A stretch of DNA of 64,000 nt from Limnomonas spitsbergensis (GCA_037349105.1 JAYJMM010000114.1:1-64000), one strand, 5' to 3'. Counted from the stretch's first letter, positions 21,859-36,800 are shown. Notes: a model not told the origin generated them from the letters alone. Numbers and translations are program-made.

Positions 21859-24800
21859 CTACAACATCCACAAATACTCGGTGAGGCTAGAGAAGCGATG
21901 AATGCCGCCCTGAGCAACACTCACTACAAGATATAGCATGGGGGGTAGGGGGCATTATGAGAAAAAGTGAACACTTGGTAATTTATGATATATGTGTGGG
22001 GGGGCTTGCATTAGAAGGGGGGGGGGGGAGGGGGCTTGCCGTATGAGATTGAGTGGGGAGGGGGCTTGCTGTGCCATCATGTGTGCGGGGGGGGGGGGGG
22101 GGCTTGCCGTATAAGATTGAGTGGGGAGGGGGCTTGCTGTGCCCATCATGTGTGCGGGGGGGGGGGGGGGGGCTTGCCGTATGAGATTGAGTGGGGAGGG
22201 GGCTTGTTGTGCCATCATGTGCGGGGGGGGGGGGGGGCTTGCCGTATGAGATTGAGTGGGGAGGGGGCTTGCTGTGCCCATCATGTGTGCGGGGGGGGAG
22301 GGGGCTTGCCGTATGAGATTGAGTGGGTAGGGGGCTTGCTGTGCCCATCATGTGTGCGGGGGGGGAGGGGGCTTGCCGTATGAGATTGAGTGGGGAGGGG
22401 GCTTGCTGTGCCCATCATGTGTGCGGGGGGGGGGGGGGGGGGCTTGCCGTATGAGATTGAGTGGGGAGGGGGCTTGCTGTGCCATCATGTGTGCGGGGGG
22501 GGGGGGTGGCTTGCCGTATGAGATTGAGTGGGGAGGGGGCTTGTTGTGCCATCATGTGCGGGGGGGGGGTGGCTTGCCGTATGAGATGGAGTGGGGAGGG
22601 GGCTTGTTGTGCCATCATGTGTGTGTGTGTGTGGGGGGGGGGCTTGCCGTATGAGATTGAGTGGGGAGGGGGCTTGCTGTGCCATCATGTGTGCAGGGGG
22701 GGGGGAGGCTTGCCGTATGAGATTGAGTGGGGAGGGGGCTTGCTGTGCCATCATTTGTGCAGGGGGGGGGGGGGGCTTACTGTGCCATCATGTGTGCGGG
22801 GGGGGGGGGGGGGGCTTGCCGTATGAGATTGAGTGGGGAGGGGGCTTGCTGTGCCATCATGTGTGCATGAGGGGGGGGGGGGCTTGCTGTATGAGATTGA
22901 GTGGGGAGGGGGCTTGCTGTGCCATCATGTGTGCGGGGGGGGGGGGGGGGGGGGGGCTTGCCGTATGAGATTGAGTGGGGAGGGGGCTTGCTGTGCCATC
23001 ATGTGTTTGGGGGGGGGGGGGGCTTGCCGTATGAGATTGAGTGGGGAGGGGGCTTGTTGTGCCATCATGTGTGCGGGGGGGGGGGGGGGGCTTGCTGTGC
23101 CATCATGTGTTCGGGGGGGGGGTGGCTTGCCGTATGAGATTGAGTGGGGAGGGGGCTTGCTGTGCCATCATGTGTGCGGGGGGGGGGGGGGGGCTTGCCG
23201 TATGAGATTGAGTGGGGAGGGGGGCTTACTGTGCCATCATGTGTGCGGGGGGGGGGGGGGCTTGCCGTATGAGATTGTGTGGGGAGGGGGCTTGCTGTGC
23301 CATCATGTGTGCGGGGGGGGGGGGGCTTGCCGTATGAGATTGAGTGGGGAGGGGGCTTGCTGTGCCATCATGTGTGCGGGGGGGGGGGGGGGGGGGCTTG
23401 CCGTATGAGATTGAGTGGGGAGGGGGCTTGCTATGTCATCATGTGTTCGGGGGGGGGGTGGCTTGCCGTATGAGATTGAGTGGGGAGGGGGCTTGTTGTG
23501 CCATCATGTGTGTGTGTGTGGGGGGGGGGGGCTTGCCGTATGAGATTGAGTGGGGAGGGGGCTTGCTGTGCCATCATGTGTGCGGGGGGGGGGGGGGGGG
23601 GGCTTGCCGTATGAGATTGAGTGGGGAGGGGGCTTGCTGTGCCATCATGTGTGCAGGAGGGGGGGGGGGGTTGCCGTATGAGATTGAGTGGGGAGGGGGC
23701 TTGCTGTGCCATCATGTGTGCAGGAGGGGGGGGGGGGCTTGCCGTATGAGATTGAGTGGGGAGGGGGCTTGTTGTGCCATCATGTGTGCGGGGGGGGGGG
23801 GGGCTTGCCGTATGAGATTGAGTGGGGAGGGGACTTGCTGTGCCATCATGTGTGCAGGAGGGGGGGGGGGGCTTGCCGTATGAGATTGAGTGGGGAGGGG
23901 GCTTGCTGTGCCATCATGTGTGCAGGAGGGGGGGGGGGGGCTTGCTGTATGAGATTGAGTGGGGAGGGGGCTTGCTGTGCCATCATGTGTGCAGGAGGGG
24001 GGGGGGGGCTTGCCGTATGAGATTGAGTGGGGAGGGGGCTTGCTGTGCCATCATGTGTGCGGGGGGGGGGGGGGGGCTTGCCGTATGAGATTGAGTGGGG
24101 AGGGGGCTTGCTGTGCCATCATGTGTTCGGGGGGGGGGTGGCTTGCCGTATGAGATTGAGTGGGGAGGGGCTTGTTGTGCCATCATGTGTGTGTGTGTGG
24201 GGGGGGGGGGCTTGCCGTATGAGATTGAGTGGGGAGGGGGCTTGCTGTGCCATCATTTGTGCAGGGGGGGGGGGGGGCTTGCCGTATGAGATTGAGTGGG
24301 GAGGGGGCTTGTGGTGCCATCATGTGTGCAGGAGGGGGGGGGGGGCTTGCCGTATGAGATGGAGTGGGGAGGGGGCTTGCTGTGCCATCATGTGCGGGGG
24401 GGGGGGGGGGCTTGCCGTATGAGATTGAGTGGGGAGGGGGCGTGCTGTGCCATCATGTGTGCGGGGGGGGGGGGGGCTTGCTGTATGAGATTGAGTGGGG
24501 AGGGGGCTTGTGGTGCCATCATGTGCGGGGGGGGGGGGGCTTGCCGTATGAGATTGAGTGGGGAGGGGACTTGCTGTGCCATCATGTGTGCAGGAGGGGG
24601 GGGGGGGCTTGCTGTATGAGATTGAGTGGGGAGGGAGCTTGCTGTGCCATCATGTGTGCGGGGGGGGGGGGGCTTGCCGTATGAGATTGAGTGGGGAGGG
24701 GGCTTGCTGTGCCATCATTTGTGCAGGGGGGGGGGGGGGGGCTTGCCGTATGAGATTGAGTGGGGAGGGGGCTTGCTGTGCCATCATGTGTGCAAGAGGG

Positions 24801-27800
24801 GGGGGGGGGCTTGCCGTATGAGATTGAGTGGGGAGGGGGCTGGCTGTGCCATCATGTGTGCGGGGGGGGGGTGGGGGGCTTGCCGTATGAGATTGAGTGG
24901 GGAGGGGGCTTGCTGTGCCATCATGTGTGCAGGAGGGGGGGGGGGCTTGCCGTATGAGATTGAGTGGGGAGGGGGCTTGCTGTGCCATCATGTGTTTGGG
25001 GGGGGGGGGGCTTGCCGTATGAGATTGAGTGGGGAGGGGGCTTGTTGTGCCATCATGTGTGCGGGGGGGGGGGGGGGCTTGCTGTGCCATCATGTGTTCG
25101 GGGGGGGGGTGGCTTGCCGTATGAGATTGAGTGGGGAGGGGGCTTGCTGTGCCATCATGTGTGCGGGGGGGGGGGGGGGCTTGCCGTATGAGATTGAGTG
25201 GGGAGGGGGGCTTACTGTGCCATCATGTGTGCGGGGGGGGGGGGGGCTTGCCGTATGAGATTGTGTGGGGAGGGGGCTTGCTGTGCCATCATGTGTGCGG
25301 GGGGGGGGGGGCTTGCCGTATGAGATTGAGTGGGGAGGGGGCTTGCTGTGCCATCATGTGTGCGGGGGGGGGGGGGGGGGCTTGCCGTATGAGATTGAGT
25401 GGGGAGGGGGCTTGCTATGCCATCATGTGTTCGGGGGGGGGGTGGCTTGCCGTATGAGATTGAGTGGGGAGGGGGCTTGTTGTGCCATCATGTGTGTGTG
25501 TGTGTGGGGGGGGGGCTTGCCGTATGAGATTGAGTGGGGAGGGGGCTTGCTGTGCCATCATGTGTGCGGGGGGGGGGGGGGGGGGCTTGCCGTATGAGAT
25601 TGAGTGGGGAGGGGGCTTGCTGTGCCATCATGTGTGCAGGAGGGGGGGGGGGGTTGCCGTATGAGATTGAGTGGGGAGGGGGCTTGCTGTGCCATCATGT
25701 GTGCAGGAGGGGGGGGGGGGCTTGCCGTATGAGATTGAGTGGGGAGGGGGCTTGTTGTGCCATCATGTGTGCGGGGGGGGGGGGGGGCTTGCCGTATGAG
25801 ATTGAGTGGGGAGGGGACTTGCTGTGCCATCATGTGTGCAGGAGGGGGGGGGGGGCTTGCCGTATGAGATTGAGTGGGGAGGGGGCTTGCTGTGCCATCA
25901 TGTGTGCAGGAGGGGGGGGGGGGGCTTGCTGTATGAGATTGAGTGGGGAGGGGGCTTGCTGTGCCATCATGTGTGCAGGAGGGGGGGGGGGGCTTGCCGT
26001 ATGAGATTGAGTGGGGAGGGGGCTTGCTGTGCCATCATGTGTGCGGGGGGGGGGGGGGGGCTTGCCGTATGAGATTGAGTGGGGAGGGGGCTTGCTGTGC
26101 CATCATGTGTTCGGGGGGGGGGTGGCTTGCCGTATGAGATTGAGTGGGGAGGGGCTTGTTGTGCCATCATGTGTGTGTGTGTGGGGGGGGGGGGCTTGCC
26201 GTATGAGATTGAGTGGGGAGGGGGCTTGCTGTGCCATCATTTGTGCAGGGGGGGGGGGGGGCTTGCCGTGCGGGGGGGGGGGGGGGGCTTGCCGTATGAG
26301 ATTGAGTGGGGAGGGGGCGTGCTGTGCCATCATGTGTGCGGGGGGGGGGGGGGCTTGCTGTATGAGATTGAGTGGGGAGGGGGCTTGTGGTGCCATCATG
26401 TGCGGGGGGGGGGGGGCTTGCCGTATGAGATTGAGTGGGGAGGGGACTTGCTGTGCCATCATGTGTGCAGGAGGGGGGGGGGGGCTTGCTGTATGAGATT
26501 GAGTGGGGAGGGAGCTTGCTGTGCCATCATGTGTGCGGGGGGGGGGGGGCTTGCCGTATGAGATTGAGTGGGGAGGGGGCTTGCTGTGCCATCATTTGTG
26601 CAGGGGGGGGGGGGGGGGCTTGCCGTATGAGATTGAGTGGGGAGGGGGCTTGCTGTGCCATCATGTGTGCAAGAGGGGGGGGGGGGCTTGCCGTATGAGA
26701 TTGAGTGGGGAGGGGGCTGGCTGTGCCATCATGTGTGCGGGGGGGGGGTGGGGGGCTTGCCGTATGAGATTGAGTGGGGAGGGGGCTTGCTGTGCCATCA
26801 TGTGTGCAGGAGGGGGGGGGGGCTTGCCGTATGAGATTGAGTGGGGAGGGGGCTTGCTGTGCCATCATGTGTGCGGGGGGGGGGGGGGGCTTGCCGTATG
26901 AGATTGAGTGGGGAGGGGGCTTGTGGTGCCATCATGTGTGCGGGGGGGGGGGGGGGGGCTTGCCGTATGAGATTGAGTGGGGAGGGGGCTTGCTTTGCCA
27001 TCATGTGTGCAGGAGGAAGGGGGGGGCTTGCTATATGAGATTGAGTGGGGAGGGTGCTTGCTGTGCCATCATTTGTGCAGGGGGGGGGGGGGGGCTTGCC
27101 GTATGAGATTGAGTGGGGAGGGGGCTTGCTGTGCCATCATGTGTGCAGGAGGGGGGGGGGGCTTGCCGTATGAGATTGAGTGGGGAGGGGGCTTGCTGTG
27201 CCATCATGTGTGCAGGGGGGGGGGGGGGGCTTGCCGTATGAGATTGAGTGGGGAGGGGGCTTAGTGTGCCATCATGTGTGCAGGAGGGGGGGGGGGGCTT
27301 GCCGTATGAGATTGAGTGGGGAGGGGGCTTACTGTGCCATCATGTGTGCAGGAGGGGGGGGGGGGCTTGCCGTATGAGATTGAGTGGGGAGGGGGCTTGC
27401 TGTGCCATCATGTGCGGGGGGGGGGGGGGGGGGCTTGCCGTATGAGATTGAGTGGGGAGGGGGCTTGTGGTGCCATCATGTGTGCAGGAGGGGGGGGGGG
27501 GCTTGCCGTATGACATTGAGTGGGGAGGGGGCTTCCTGTGCCATCATGTGTGCGGGAGGGGGGGGGCTTGCCGTATGAGATTGAGTGGGGAGGGGGCTTG
27601 CTGTGCCATCATGTGCGGGGGGGGGGGGGGGGGCTTGCCGTATGACATTGAGTGGGGAGGGGGCTTGCTGTGCCATCATGTGTTCAGGGGGGGGGGGTGG
27701 GGGCTTGCCGTATGAGATTGAGTGGGGAGGGGGCTTGCTGTGCCATCATGTGCGGGGGGGGGGGGGGGGGCTTGCCGTATGAGATTGAGTGGGGAGGGGG

Positions 27801-30800
27801 CTTGTGGTGCCATCATGTGTGCAGGAGGGGGGGGGGCTTGCCGTATGAGATTGAGTGGGGAGGGGGCTTCCTGTGCCATCATGTGTGCGGGGGGGGGGGG
27901 GGGCTTGCCGTATGAGATTGAGTGGGGAGGGGGCTTGCTGTGCCATCATGTGTGCGGGGGGGGGGGGCTTGCCGTATGAGATTGAGTGGGGAGGGGGCTT
28001 GCTGTGCCATCATGTGCGGGGGGGGGGGGGGGGGCTTGCTGTATGAGATTGAGTGGGTAGGGGGCTTGCTGTGCCATCATGTGTGCGGACGGGGGGGGGC
28101 TTGCCGTATGAGATTGAGTGGGGAGGGGGCTTGCTATGCCATCATTTGTGCAGGGGGGGGGGGCTTGCCGTATGAGATTGAGTGGGGAGGGGGCTTGCTG
28201 TGCCATCATTTGTGCAGGGGGGGGGGGGCTTGCCGTATGAGATTGAGTGGGGAGGGGGCTTGTGGTGCCATCATGTGTCAGGAGGGGGGGGGGGGGCTTG
28301 CCGTATGAGATTGAGTGGGGAGGGGGCTTGCTGTGCCATCATGTGTGCAGGGGGGGGGGGGGGGGGCTTGCCGTATGAGATTGAGTGGGGAGGGGGCTTG
28401 CTGTGCCATCATGTGCGGGGGGGGGGGGGGGGCTTGCCGTATGAGATTGAGTGGGGAGGGGGCTTGTGGTGCCATCATGTGTGCAGGAGGGGGGGGGGGC
28501 TTGCCGTATGAGATTGAGTGGGGAGGGGGCTTGTTGTGCCATCATGTGTGCGGGGGGGGGGGGGGGGCTTGCCGTATGAGATTGAGTGGGGAGGGGGCTT
28601 GCTGTGCCATCATGTGTGCGGGGGGGGGGGGCTTGCCGTATGAGATTGAGTGGGGAGGGGGCTTGCTGTGCCATCATGTGCGGGGGGGGGGGGGGGCTTG
28701 CCGTATGAGATTGAGTGGGGAGGGGGCTTGCTGTGCCATCATGTGTGCGGACGGGGGGGGGCTTGCCGTATGAGATTGAGTGGGGAGGGGGCTTGCTGTG
28801 CCATCATGTGTGCAGGAGGGGGGGGGGGCTTGCCGTATGAGATTGAGTGGGGAGGGGGCTTGCTGTGCCATCATGTGTGCGGAGGGGGGGGGGCTTGCCG
28901 TATGAGATTGAGTGGGGAGGGGGCTTGTGGTGCCATCATGTGTGCAGGAGGGGGGCGGGGGCTTGCCGTATGAGATTGAGTGGGGAGGGGGCTTGCTGTG
29001 CCATCATTTGTGCAAGGGGGGGGGGGCTTGCCGTATGAGATTGAGTGGGGAGGGGGCTTGTGGTGCCATCATGTGTGCAGGAGGGGGGGGGGGGCTTGCC
29101 GTATGAGATTGAGTGGGGAGGGGGCTTGCTGTGCCATCATGTGTGCAGGAGGGGGAGGGGGGGGGGGCTTGCCGTATGAGATTGAGTGGGGAGGGGGCTT
29201 GCTGTGCCATCATGTGTGCAGGGGGGGGGGGGCTTGCCGTATGAGATTGAGTGGGGAGGGGGCTTGCTGTGCCATCATGTGCGGGGGGGGGGGGGGGCTT
29301 GCTGTATGAGATTGAGTGGGGAGGGGGCTTGCTGTGCCATCATGTGTGCGGACGGGGGGGGGCTTGCCGTATGAGATTGAGTGGGGAGGGGGCTTGCTGT
29401 GCCATCATTTGTGCAGGGGGGGGGGGGCTTGCCGTATGAGATTGAGTGGGGAGGGGGCTTGCTGTGCCATCATTTGTGCAGGGGGGGGGGGGCTTGCCGT
29501 ATGAGATTGAGTGGGGAGGGGGCTTGTGGTGCCATCATGTGTGCAGGAGGGGGGGGGGGGGCTTGCCGTATGAGATTGAGTGGGGAGGGGGCTTGCTGTG
29601 CCATCATGTGCGGGGGGGGGGGGGGGGGCTTGCCGTATGAGATTGAGTGGGGAGGGGGCTTGTGGTGCCATCATGTGTGCAGGAGGGGGGGGGGGCTTGC
29701 CGTATGAGATTGAGTGGGGAGGGGGCTTCCTGTGCCATCATGTGTGCGGGGGGGGGGGGGGGGCTTGCCGTATGAGATTGAGTGGGGAGGGGGCTTGCTG
29801 TGCCATCATGTGTGCGGGGGGGGGGGGCTTGCCGTATGAGATTGAGTGGGGAGGGGGCTTGCTGTGCCATCATGTGTGCAGGGGGGGGGGGGGGGCTTGC
29901 CGTATGAGATTGAGTGGGGAGGGGGCTTGCTGTGCCATCATGTGCGGGGGGGGGGGGGGGGGGCTTGCCGTATGAGATTGAGTGGGGAGGGGGCTTGTGG
30001 TGCCATCATGTGTGCAGGAGGGGGGGGGGGCTTGCCGTATGAGATTGAGTGGGGAGGGGGCTTCCTGTGCCATCATGTGTGCGGGGGGGGGGGGGGGGCT
30101 TGCCGTATGAGATTGAGTGGGGAGGGGGCTTGCTGTGCCATCATGTGTGCGGGGGGGGGGGGCTTGCCGTATGAGATTGAGTGGGGAGGGGGCTTGCTGT
30201 GCCATCATGTGCGGGGGAGGGGGGGGGCTTGCTGTATGAGATTGAGTGGGGAGGGGGCTTGCTGTGCCATCATGTGTGCGGACGGGGGGGGGCTTGCCGT
30301 ATGAGATTGAGTGGGGAGGGGGCTTGCTGTGCCATCATTTGTGCAGGGGGGGGGGGCTTGCCGTATGAGATTGAGTGGGGAGGGGGCTTGCTGTGCCATC
30401 ATTTGTGCATGGGGGGGGGGGCTTGCCGTATGAGATTGAGTGGGGAGGGGGCTTGTGGTGCCATCATGTGTGCAGGAGGGGGGGGGGGGCTTGCCGTATG
30501 AGATTGAGTGGGGAGGGGGCTTGCTGTGCCATCATGTGTGCAGGGGGGGGGGGGGGGCTTGCCGTATGAGATTGAGTGGGGAGGGGGCTTGCTGTGCCAT
30601 CATGTGCGGGGGGGGGGGGGGGCTTGCCGTATGAGATTGAGTGGGGAGGGGGCTTGTGGTGCCATCATGTGTGCAGGAGGGGGGGGGGGCTTGCCGTATG
30701 AGATTGAGTGGGGAGGGGGCTTCCTGTGCCATCATGTGTGCGGGGGGGGGGGGGGGCTTGCCGTATGAGATTGAGTGGGGAGGGGGCTTGCTGTGCCATC

Positions 30801-33800
30801 ATGTGTGCGGGGGGGGGGGGGGGGCTTGCCGTATGAGATTGAGTGGGGAGGGGGCTTGTTGTGCCATCATGTGTGCAGGAGGGGGGGGGGGGCTTGCCGT
30901 ATGAGATTGAGTGGGGAGGGGGCTTGCTGTGCCATCATGTGTGCAGGGGGGGGGGGGGGGGCTTGCCGTATGAGATTGAGTGGGGAGGGGGCTTGCCGTG
31001 CCATCATGTGCGGGGGGGGGGGGGGGCTTGCCGTATGAGATTGAGTGGGGAGGGGGCTTGTGGTGCCATCATGTGTGCAGGAGGGGGGGGGGGCTTGCCG
31101 TATGAGATTGAGTGGGGAGGGGGCTTCCTGTGCCATCATGTGTGCGGGGGGGGGGGGGGGCTTGCCGTATGAGATTGAGTGGGGAGGGGGCTTGCTGTGC
31201 CATCATGTGTGCGGGGGGGGGGGGGGGGCTTGCCGTATGAGATTGAGTGGGGAGGGGGCTTGCTGTGCCATCATGTGCGGGGGGGGGGGGGGGGCTTGCC
31301 GTATGAGATTGAGTGGGGAGGGGGCTTGCTGTGCCATCATGTGTGCGGACGGGGGGGGGCTTGCCGTATGAGATTGAGTGGGGAGGGGGCTTGCTGTGCC
31401 ATCATGTGTGCAGGAGGGGGGGGGGGCTTGCCGTATGAGATTGAGTGGGGAGGGGGCTTGTGGTGCCATCATGTGTGCAGGAGGGGGGGGGGGCTTGCCG
31501 TATGAGATTGAGTGGGGAGGGGGCATGCTGTGCCCATCATGTGTGCGGGGGGGGGGGGGGCTTGCCGTATGAGATTGAGTGGGGACGGGGCTTACTGTGC
31601 CATCATGTGTGCAGGAGGGGGGGGGGCTTGTCGTATGAGATTGAGTGGGGAGGGGGCATGTTGTGCCCATCATGTGTGCGGGGGGGGGGGGGCTTGCCGT
31701 ATGAGATTGAGTGGGGAGGGGGCTTGTGGTGCCATCATGTGTGCAGGAGGGGGGCGGGGGCTTGCCGTATGAGATTGAGTGGGAAGGAGGCTTGCTGTGC
31801 CATCATGTGTGCAGGAGGGGGGGGGGCTTGCTGTATGAGATTGAGTGGGGAGGGGGCTTGCTGTGCCATCATGTGTGCGGGGGGGGGGGGGGGGGGGCTT
31901 GCCGTATGAGATTGAGTGGGGAGGGGGCTTGTTGTGCCATCATGTGTGCAGGAGGGGGGGGGGGTTGCCGTATGAGATTGAGTGGGGAGGGGGCTTGCTG
32001 TGCCATCATGTGTGCAGGAGGGGGGGGGGGGCTTGCCGTATGAGATTGAGTGGGGAGGGGGCTTACTGTGCCATCATGTGTGCAGGAGGGGGAGGGGGGG
32101 GGGGCTTGCCGTATGAGATTGAGGGGGGAGGGGGATTGCTGTGCCATCATGTGTGCGGGGGGGGGGGGCTTGCCGTATGAAATTGAGTGGGGAGGGGGCT
32201 TGCTGTGCCATCATGTGTGCGGGGGGGGGGGGGGGGGGGCTTGCCGTATGAGATTGAGTGGGGAGGGGGCTTGCTGTGCCATCATGTGTGCGGAGGGGGG
32301 GGGGCTTGCCGTATGAGATTGAGTGGGGAGGGGGCTTGTGGTGCCATCATGTGTGCAGGAGGGGGGGGGGGGCTTGCCGTATGAGATTGAGTGGGGAGGG
32401 GGCTTGCTGTGCCATCATGTGTGCAGGGGGGGGGGGGGGGGCTTGCCGTATGAGATTGAGTGGGGAGGGGGCTTGCCGTGCCATCATGTGCGGGGGGGGG
32501 GGGGGGCTTGCCGTATGAGATTGAGTGGGGAGGGGGCTTGTGGTGCCATCATGTGTGCAGGAGGGGGGGGGGGCTTGCCGTATGAGATTGAGTGGGGAGG
32601 GGGCTTCCTGTGCCATCATGTGTGCGGGGGGGGGGGGGGCTTGCCGTATGAGATTGAGTGGGGAGGGGGCTTGCTGTGCCATCATGTGTGCGGGGGGGGG
32701 GGGGGGGCTTGCCGTATGAGATTGAGTGGGGAGGGGGCTTGCTGTGCCATCATGTGCGGGGGGGGGGGGGGGGCTTGCCGTATGAGATTGAGTGGGGAGG
32801 GGGCTTGCTGTGCCATCATGTGTGCGGACGGGGGGGGGCTTGCCGTATGAGATTGAGTGGGGAGGGGGCTTGCTGTGCCATCATGTGTGCAGGAGGGGGG
32901 GGGGGCTTGCCGTATGAGATTGAGTGGGGAGGGGGCTTGTGGTGCCATCATGTGTGCAGGAGGGGGGGGGGGCTTGCCGTATGAGATTGAGTGGGGAGGG
33001 GGCATGCTGTGCCCATCATGTGTGCGGGGGGGGGGGGGGGCTTGCCGTATGAGATTGAGTGGGGACGGGGCTTACTGTGCCATCATGTGTGCAGGAGGGG
33101 GGGGGGCTTGTCGTATGAGATTGAGTGGGGAGGGGGCATGTTGTGCCCATCATGTGTGCGGGGGGGGGGGGGCTTGCCGTATGAGATTGAGTGGGGAGGG
33201 GGCTTGTGGTGCCATCATGTGTGCAGGAGGGGGGCGGGGGCTTGCCGTATGAGATTGAGTGGGAAGGAGGCTTGCTGTGCCATCATGTGTGCAGGAGGGG
33301 GGGGGGCTTGCTGTATGAGATTGAGTGGGGAGGGGGCTTGCTGTGCCATCATGTGTGCGGGGGGGGGGGGGGGGGGGCTTGCCGTATGAGATTGAGTGGG
33401 GAGGGGGCTTGTTGTGCCATCATGTGTGCAGGAGGGGGGGGGGGTTGCCGTATGAGATTGAGTGGGGAGGGGGCTTGCTGTGCCATCATTTGTGCAGGAG
33501 GGGGGGGGGGGCTTGCCGTATGAGATTGAGTGGGGAGGGGGCTTACTGTGCCATCATGTGTGCAGGAGGGGGAGGGGGGGGGGGCTTGCCGTATGAGATT
33601 GAGGGGGGAGGGGGATTGCTGTGCCATCATGTGTGCGGGGGGGGGGGGCTTGCCGTATGAAATTGAGTGGGGAGGGGGCTTGCTGTGCCATCATGTGTGC
33701 GGGGGGGGGGGGGGGGGGGCTTGCCGTATGAGATTGAGTGGGGAGGGGGCTTGCTGTGCCATCATGTGTGCGGAGGGGGGGGGGCTTGCCGTATGAGATT

Positions 33801-36800
33801 GAGTGGGGAGGGGGCTTGTGGTGCCATCATGTGTGCAGGAGGGGGGCGGGGGCTTGCCGTATGAGATTGAGTGGGGAGGGGGCTTGCTGTGCCATCATTT
33901 GTGCAAGGGGGGGGGGGCTTGCCGTATGAGATTGAGTGGGGAGGGGGCTTGTGGTGCCATCATGTGTGCAGGAGGGGGGGGGGGGCTTGCCGTATGAGAT
34001 TGAGTGGGGAGGGGGCTTGCTGTGCCATCATGTGTGCAGGAGGGGGAGGGGGGGGGGGCTTGCCGTATGAGATTGAGTGGGGAGGGGGCTTGCTGTGCCA
34101 TCATGTGTGCGGGGGGGGGGGGCTTGCCGTATGAGATTGAGTGGGGAGGGGGCTTGCTGTGCCATCATGTGTGCGGGGGGGGGGGGGGGGGGCTTGCCGT
34201 ATGAGATTGAGTGGGGAGGGGGCTTGCTGTGCCATCATGTGTGCGGAGGGGGGGGGGCTTGCCGTATGAGATTGAGTGGGGAGGGGGCTTGTGGTGCCAT
34301 CATGTGTGCAGGAGGGGGGCGGGGGCTTGCCGTATGAGATTGAGTGGGGAGGGGGCTTGCTGTGCCATCATTTGTGCAAGGGGGGGGGGGCTTGCCGTAT
34401 GAGATTGAGTGGGGAGGGGGCTTGTGGTGCCATCATGTGTGCAGGAGGGGGGGGGGGCTTGCCGTATGAGATTGAGTGGGGAGGGGGCTTGCTGTGCCAT
34501 CATGTGTGCAGGGGGGGGGGGGGGGGCTTGCCGTATGAGATTGAGTGGGGAGGGGGCTTGCTGTGCCATCATGTGCGGGGGGGGGGGGGGGGGCTTGCCG
34601 TATGAGATTGAGTGGGGAGGGGGCTTGTGGTGCCATCATGTGTGCAGGAGGGGGGGGGGGGGCTTGCCGTATGACATTGAGTGGGGAGGGGGCTTCCTGT
34701 GCCATCATGTGTGCGGGGGGGGGGGGGGCTTGCCGTATGAGATTGAGTGGGGAGGGGGCTTGCTGTGCCATCATGTGTGCGGGGGGGGGGGGCTTGCCGT
34801 ATGAGATTGAGTGGGGAGGGGGCTTGCTGTGCCATCATGTGTGCAGGGGGGGGGTGGGGGGCTTGCCGTATGAGATTGAGTGGGGAGGGGGCTTGCTGTG
34901 CCATCATGTGCGGGGGGGGGGGGGCTTGCCGTATGAGATTGAGTGGGGAGGGGGCTTGTGGTGCCATCATGTGTACAGGAGGGGGGGGGGGCTTGCCGTA
35001 TGAGATTGAGTGGGGAGGGGGCTTCCTGTGCCATCATGTGTGCGGGGGGGGGGGGGGGGGCTTGCCGTATGAGATTGAGTGGGGAGGGGGCTTGCTGTGC
35101 CATCATGTGTGCGGGGGGGGGGGGCTTGCCGTATGAGATTGAGTGGGGAGGGGGCTTGCTGTGCCATCATGTGCGGGGGGGGGGGGGGGCTTGCCGTATG
35201 AGATTCAGTGGGGAGGGGGCTTGCTGTGCCATCATGTGTGCGGACGGGGGGGGGCTTGCCGTATGAGATTGAGTGGGGAGGGGGCTTGCTGTGCCATCAT
35301 TTGTGCAGGGGGGGGGGGGGCTTGCCGTATGAGATTGAGTGGGGAGGGGGCTTGTGGTGCCATCATGTGTGCAGGAGGGGGGGGGGGGGCTTGCCGTATG
35401 AGATTGAGTGGGGAGGGGGCTTGCTGTGCCATCATGTGTGCGGGGGGGGGGGGGCTTGCCGTATGAGATTGAGTGGGGAGGGGGCTTGCTGTGCCATCAT
35501 GTGTGCGGGGGGGGGGGGCTTGCCGTATGCGATTGAGTGGGGAGGGGGCTTGCTGTGCCATCATGTGTGCGGGGGGGGGGGGCTTGCCGTATGAGATTGA
35601 GTGGGGAGGGGGCTTGCTGTGCCATCATCTGCGGGGGGGGGGGGGGCTTGCCGTATGAGATTGAGTGGGGAGGGGGCTTGCTGTGCCATCATGTGTGCGG
35701 GGGGGGGGGGGCTTGCCGTATGAGATTGAGTGGGGAGGGGGCTTGCTGTGCCATCATGTGTGCTGGGGGGGGGGGCTTGCCGTATGAGATTGAGTGGGGA
35801 GGGGGCTTGCTGTGCCATCATGTGTGCAGGGGGGGGGGGGGGGGGCTTGCCGTATGAGATTGAGTGAGGAGGGGGCTTGCTGTGCCATCATGTGTGCAGG
35901 GGGGGGGGGGGGGCTTGCCGTATGAGATTGAGTGGGGAGGGGGCTTGTGGTGCCATCATGTGTGCAGGAGGGGGGGGGGGCTTGCCGTATGAGATTGAGT
36001 GGGGAGGGGGCTTGCTGTGCCATCATGTGTGCGGGGGGGGGGGGGGGGGGGCTTGCCGTATGAGATTGTGTGGGGAGGGGGCTTGCTGTGCCATCATGTG
36101 TGCGGGGGGGGGGGGGGGGCTTGCCGTATGAGATTGAGTGGGGAGGGGGCTTGCTGTGCCATCATGTGCGGGGGGGGGGGGGGGGGCTTGCCGTATGAGA
36201 TTGAGTGGGGAGGGGGCTTGCTGTGCCATCATGTGTGCGGGGGGGGGGGGGGCTTGCCGTATGAGATTGAGTGGGTTGGGGGCTTGCTGTGCCATCATGT
36301 GTGCAGGGGGGGGGGGGGGCTTGCCGTATGATATTGAGGGGGGAGGGGGCTTGCTGTGCCATCATGTGTGCAGGAGGGGGGGGGGGGGCGTATGAGATTG
36401 AGTGGGGAGGGGGCTTGTTGTGCCATCATGTGTGCGGGGGGGGGGGGGGGGCTTGCCGTATGAGATTGAGTGGGGAGGGGGCTTATTGTGCCATCATGTG
36501 TGCGGGAGGGGGGGGGGGGGCTTTCCGTATGAGATTGAGTGGGGCGGGGGCTTGTTGTACCATCATGTGTGTGTGTGGGGGGGGGGGGGGCTTTCCGTAT
36601 GAGATTGAGTGGGGCGGGGGCTTGCTGTGCCATCATGTGTGCGGGGGGGGGGGGGGGGGGCTTGCCGTATGAGATTGAGTGGGGAGGGGGCTTGCTGTGC
36701 CATCATGTGTTCGGGGGGGGGGGGACTTGCCGTATGAGATTGAGTGGGGAGGGGGCTTGTGGTGCCATCATGTGTGCAGGAGGGGGAGGGGGCTTGCCGT

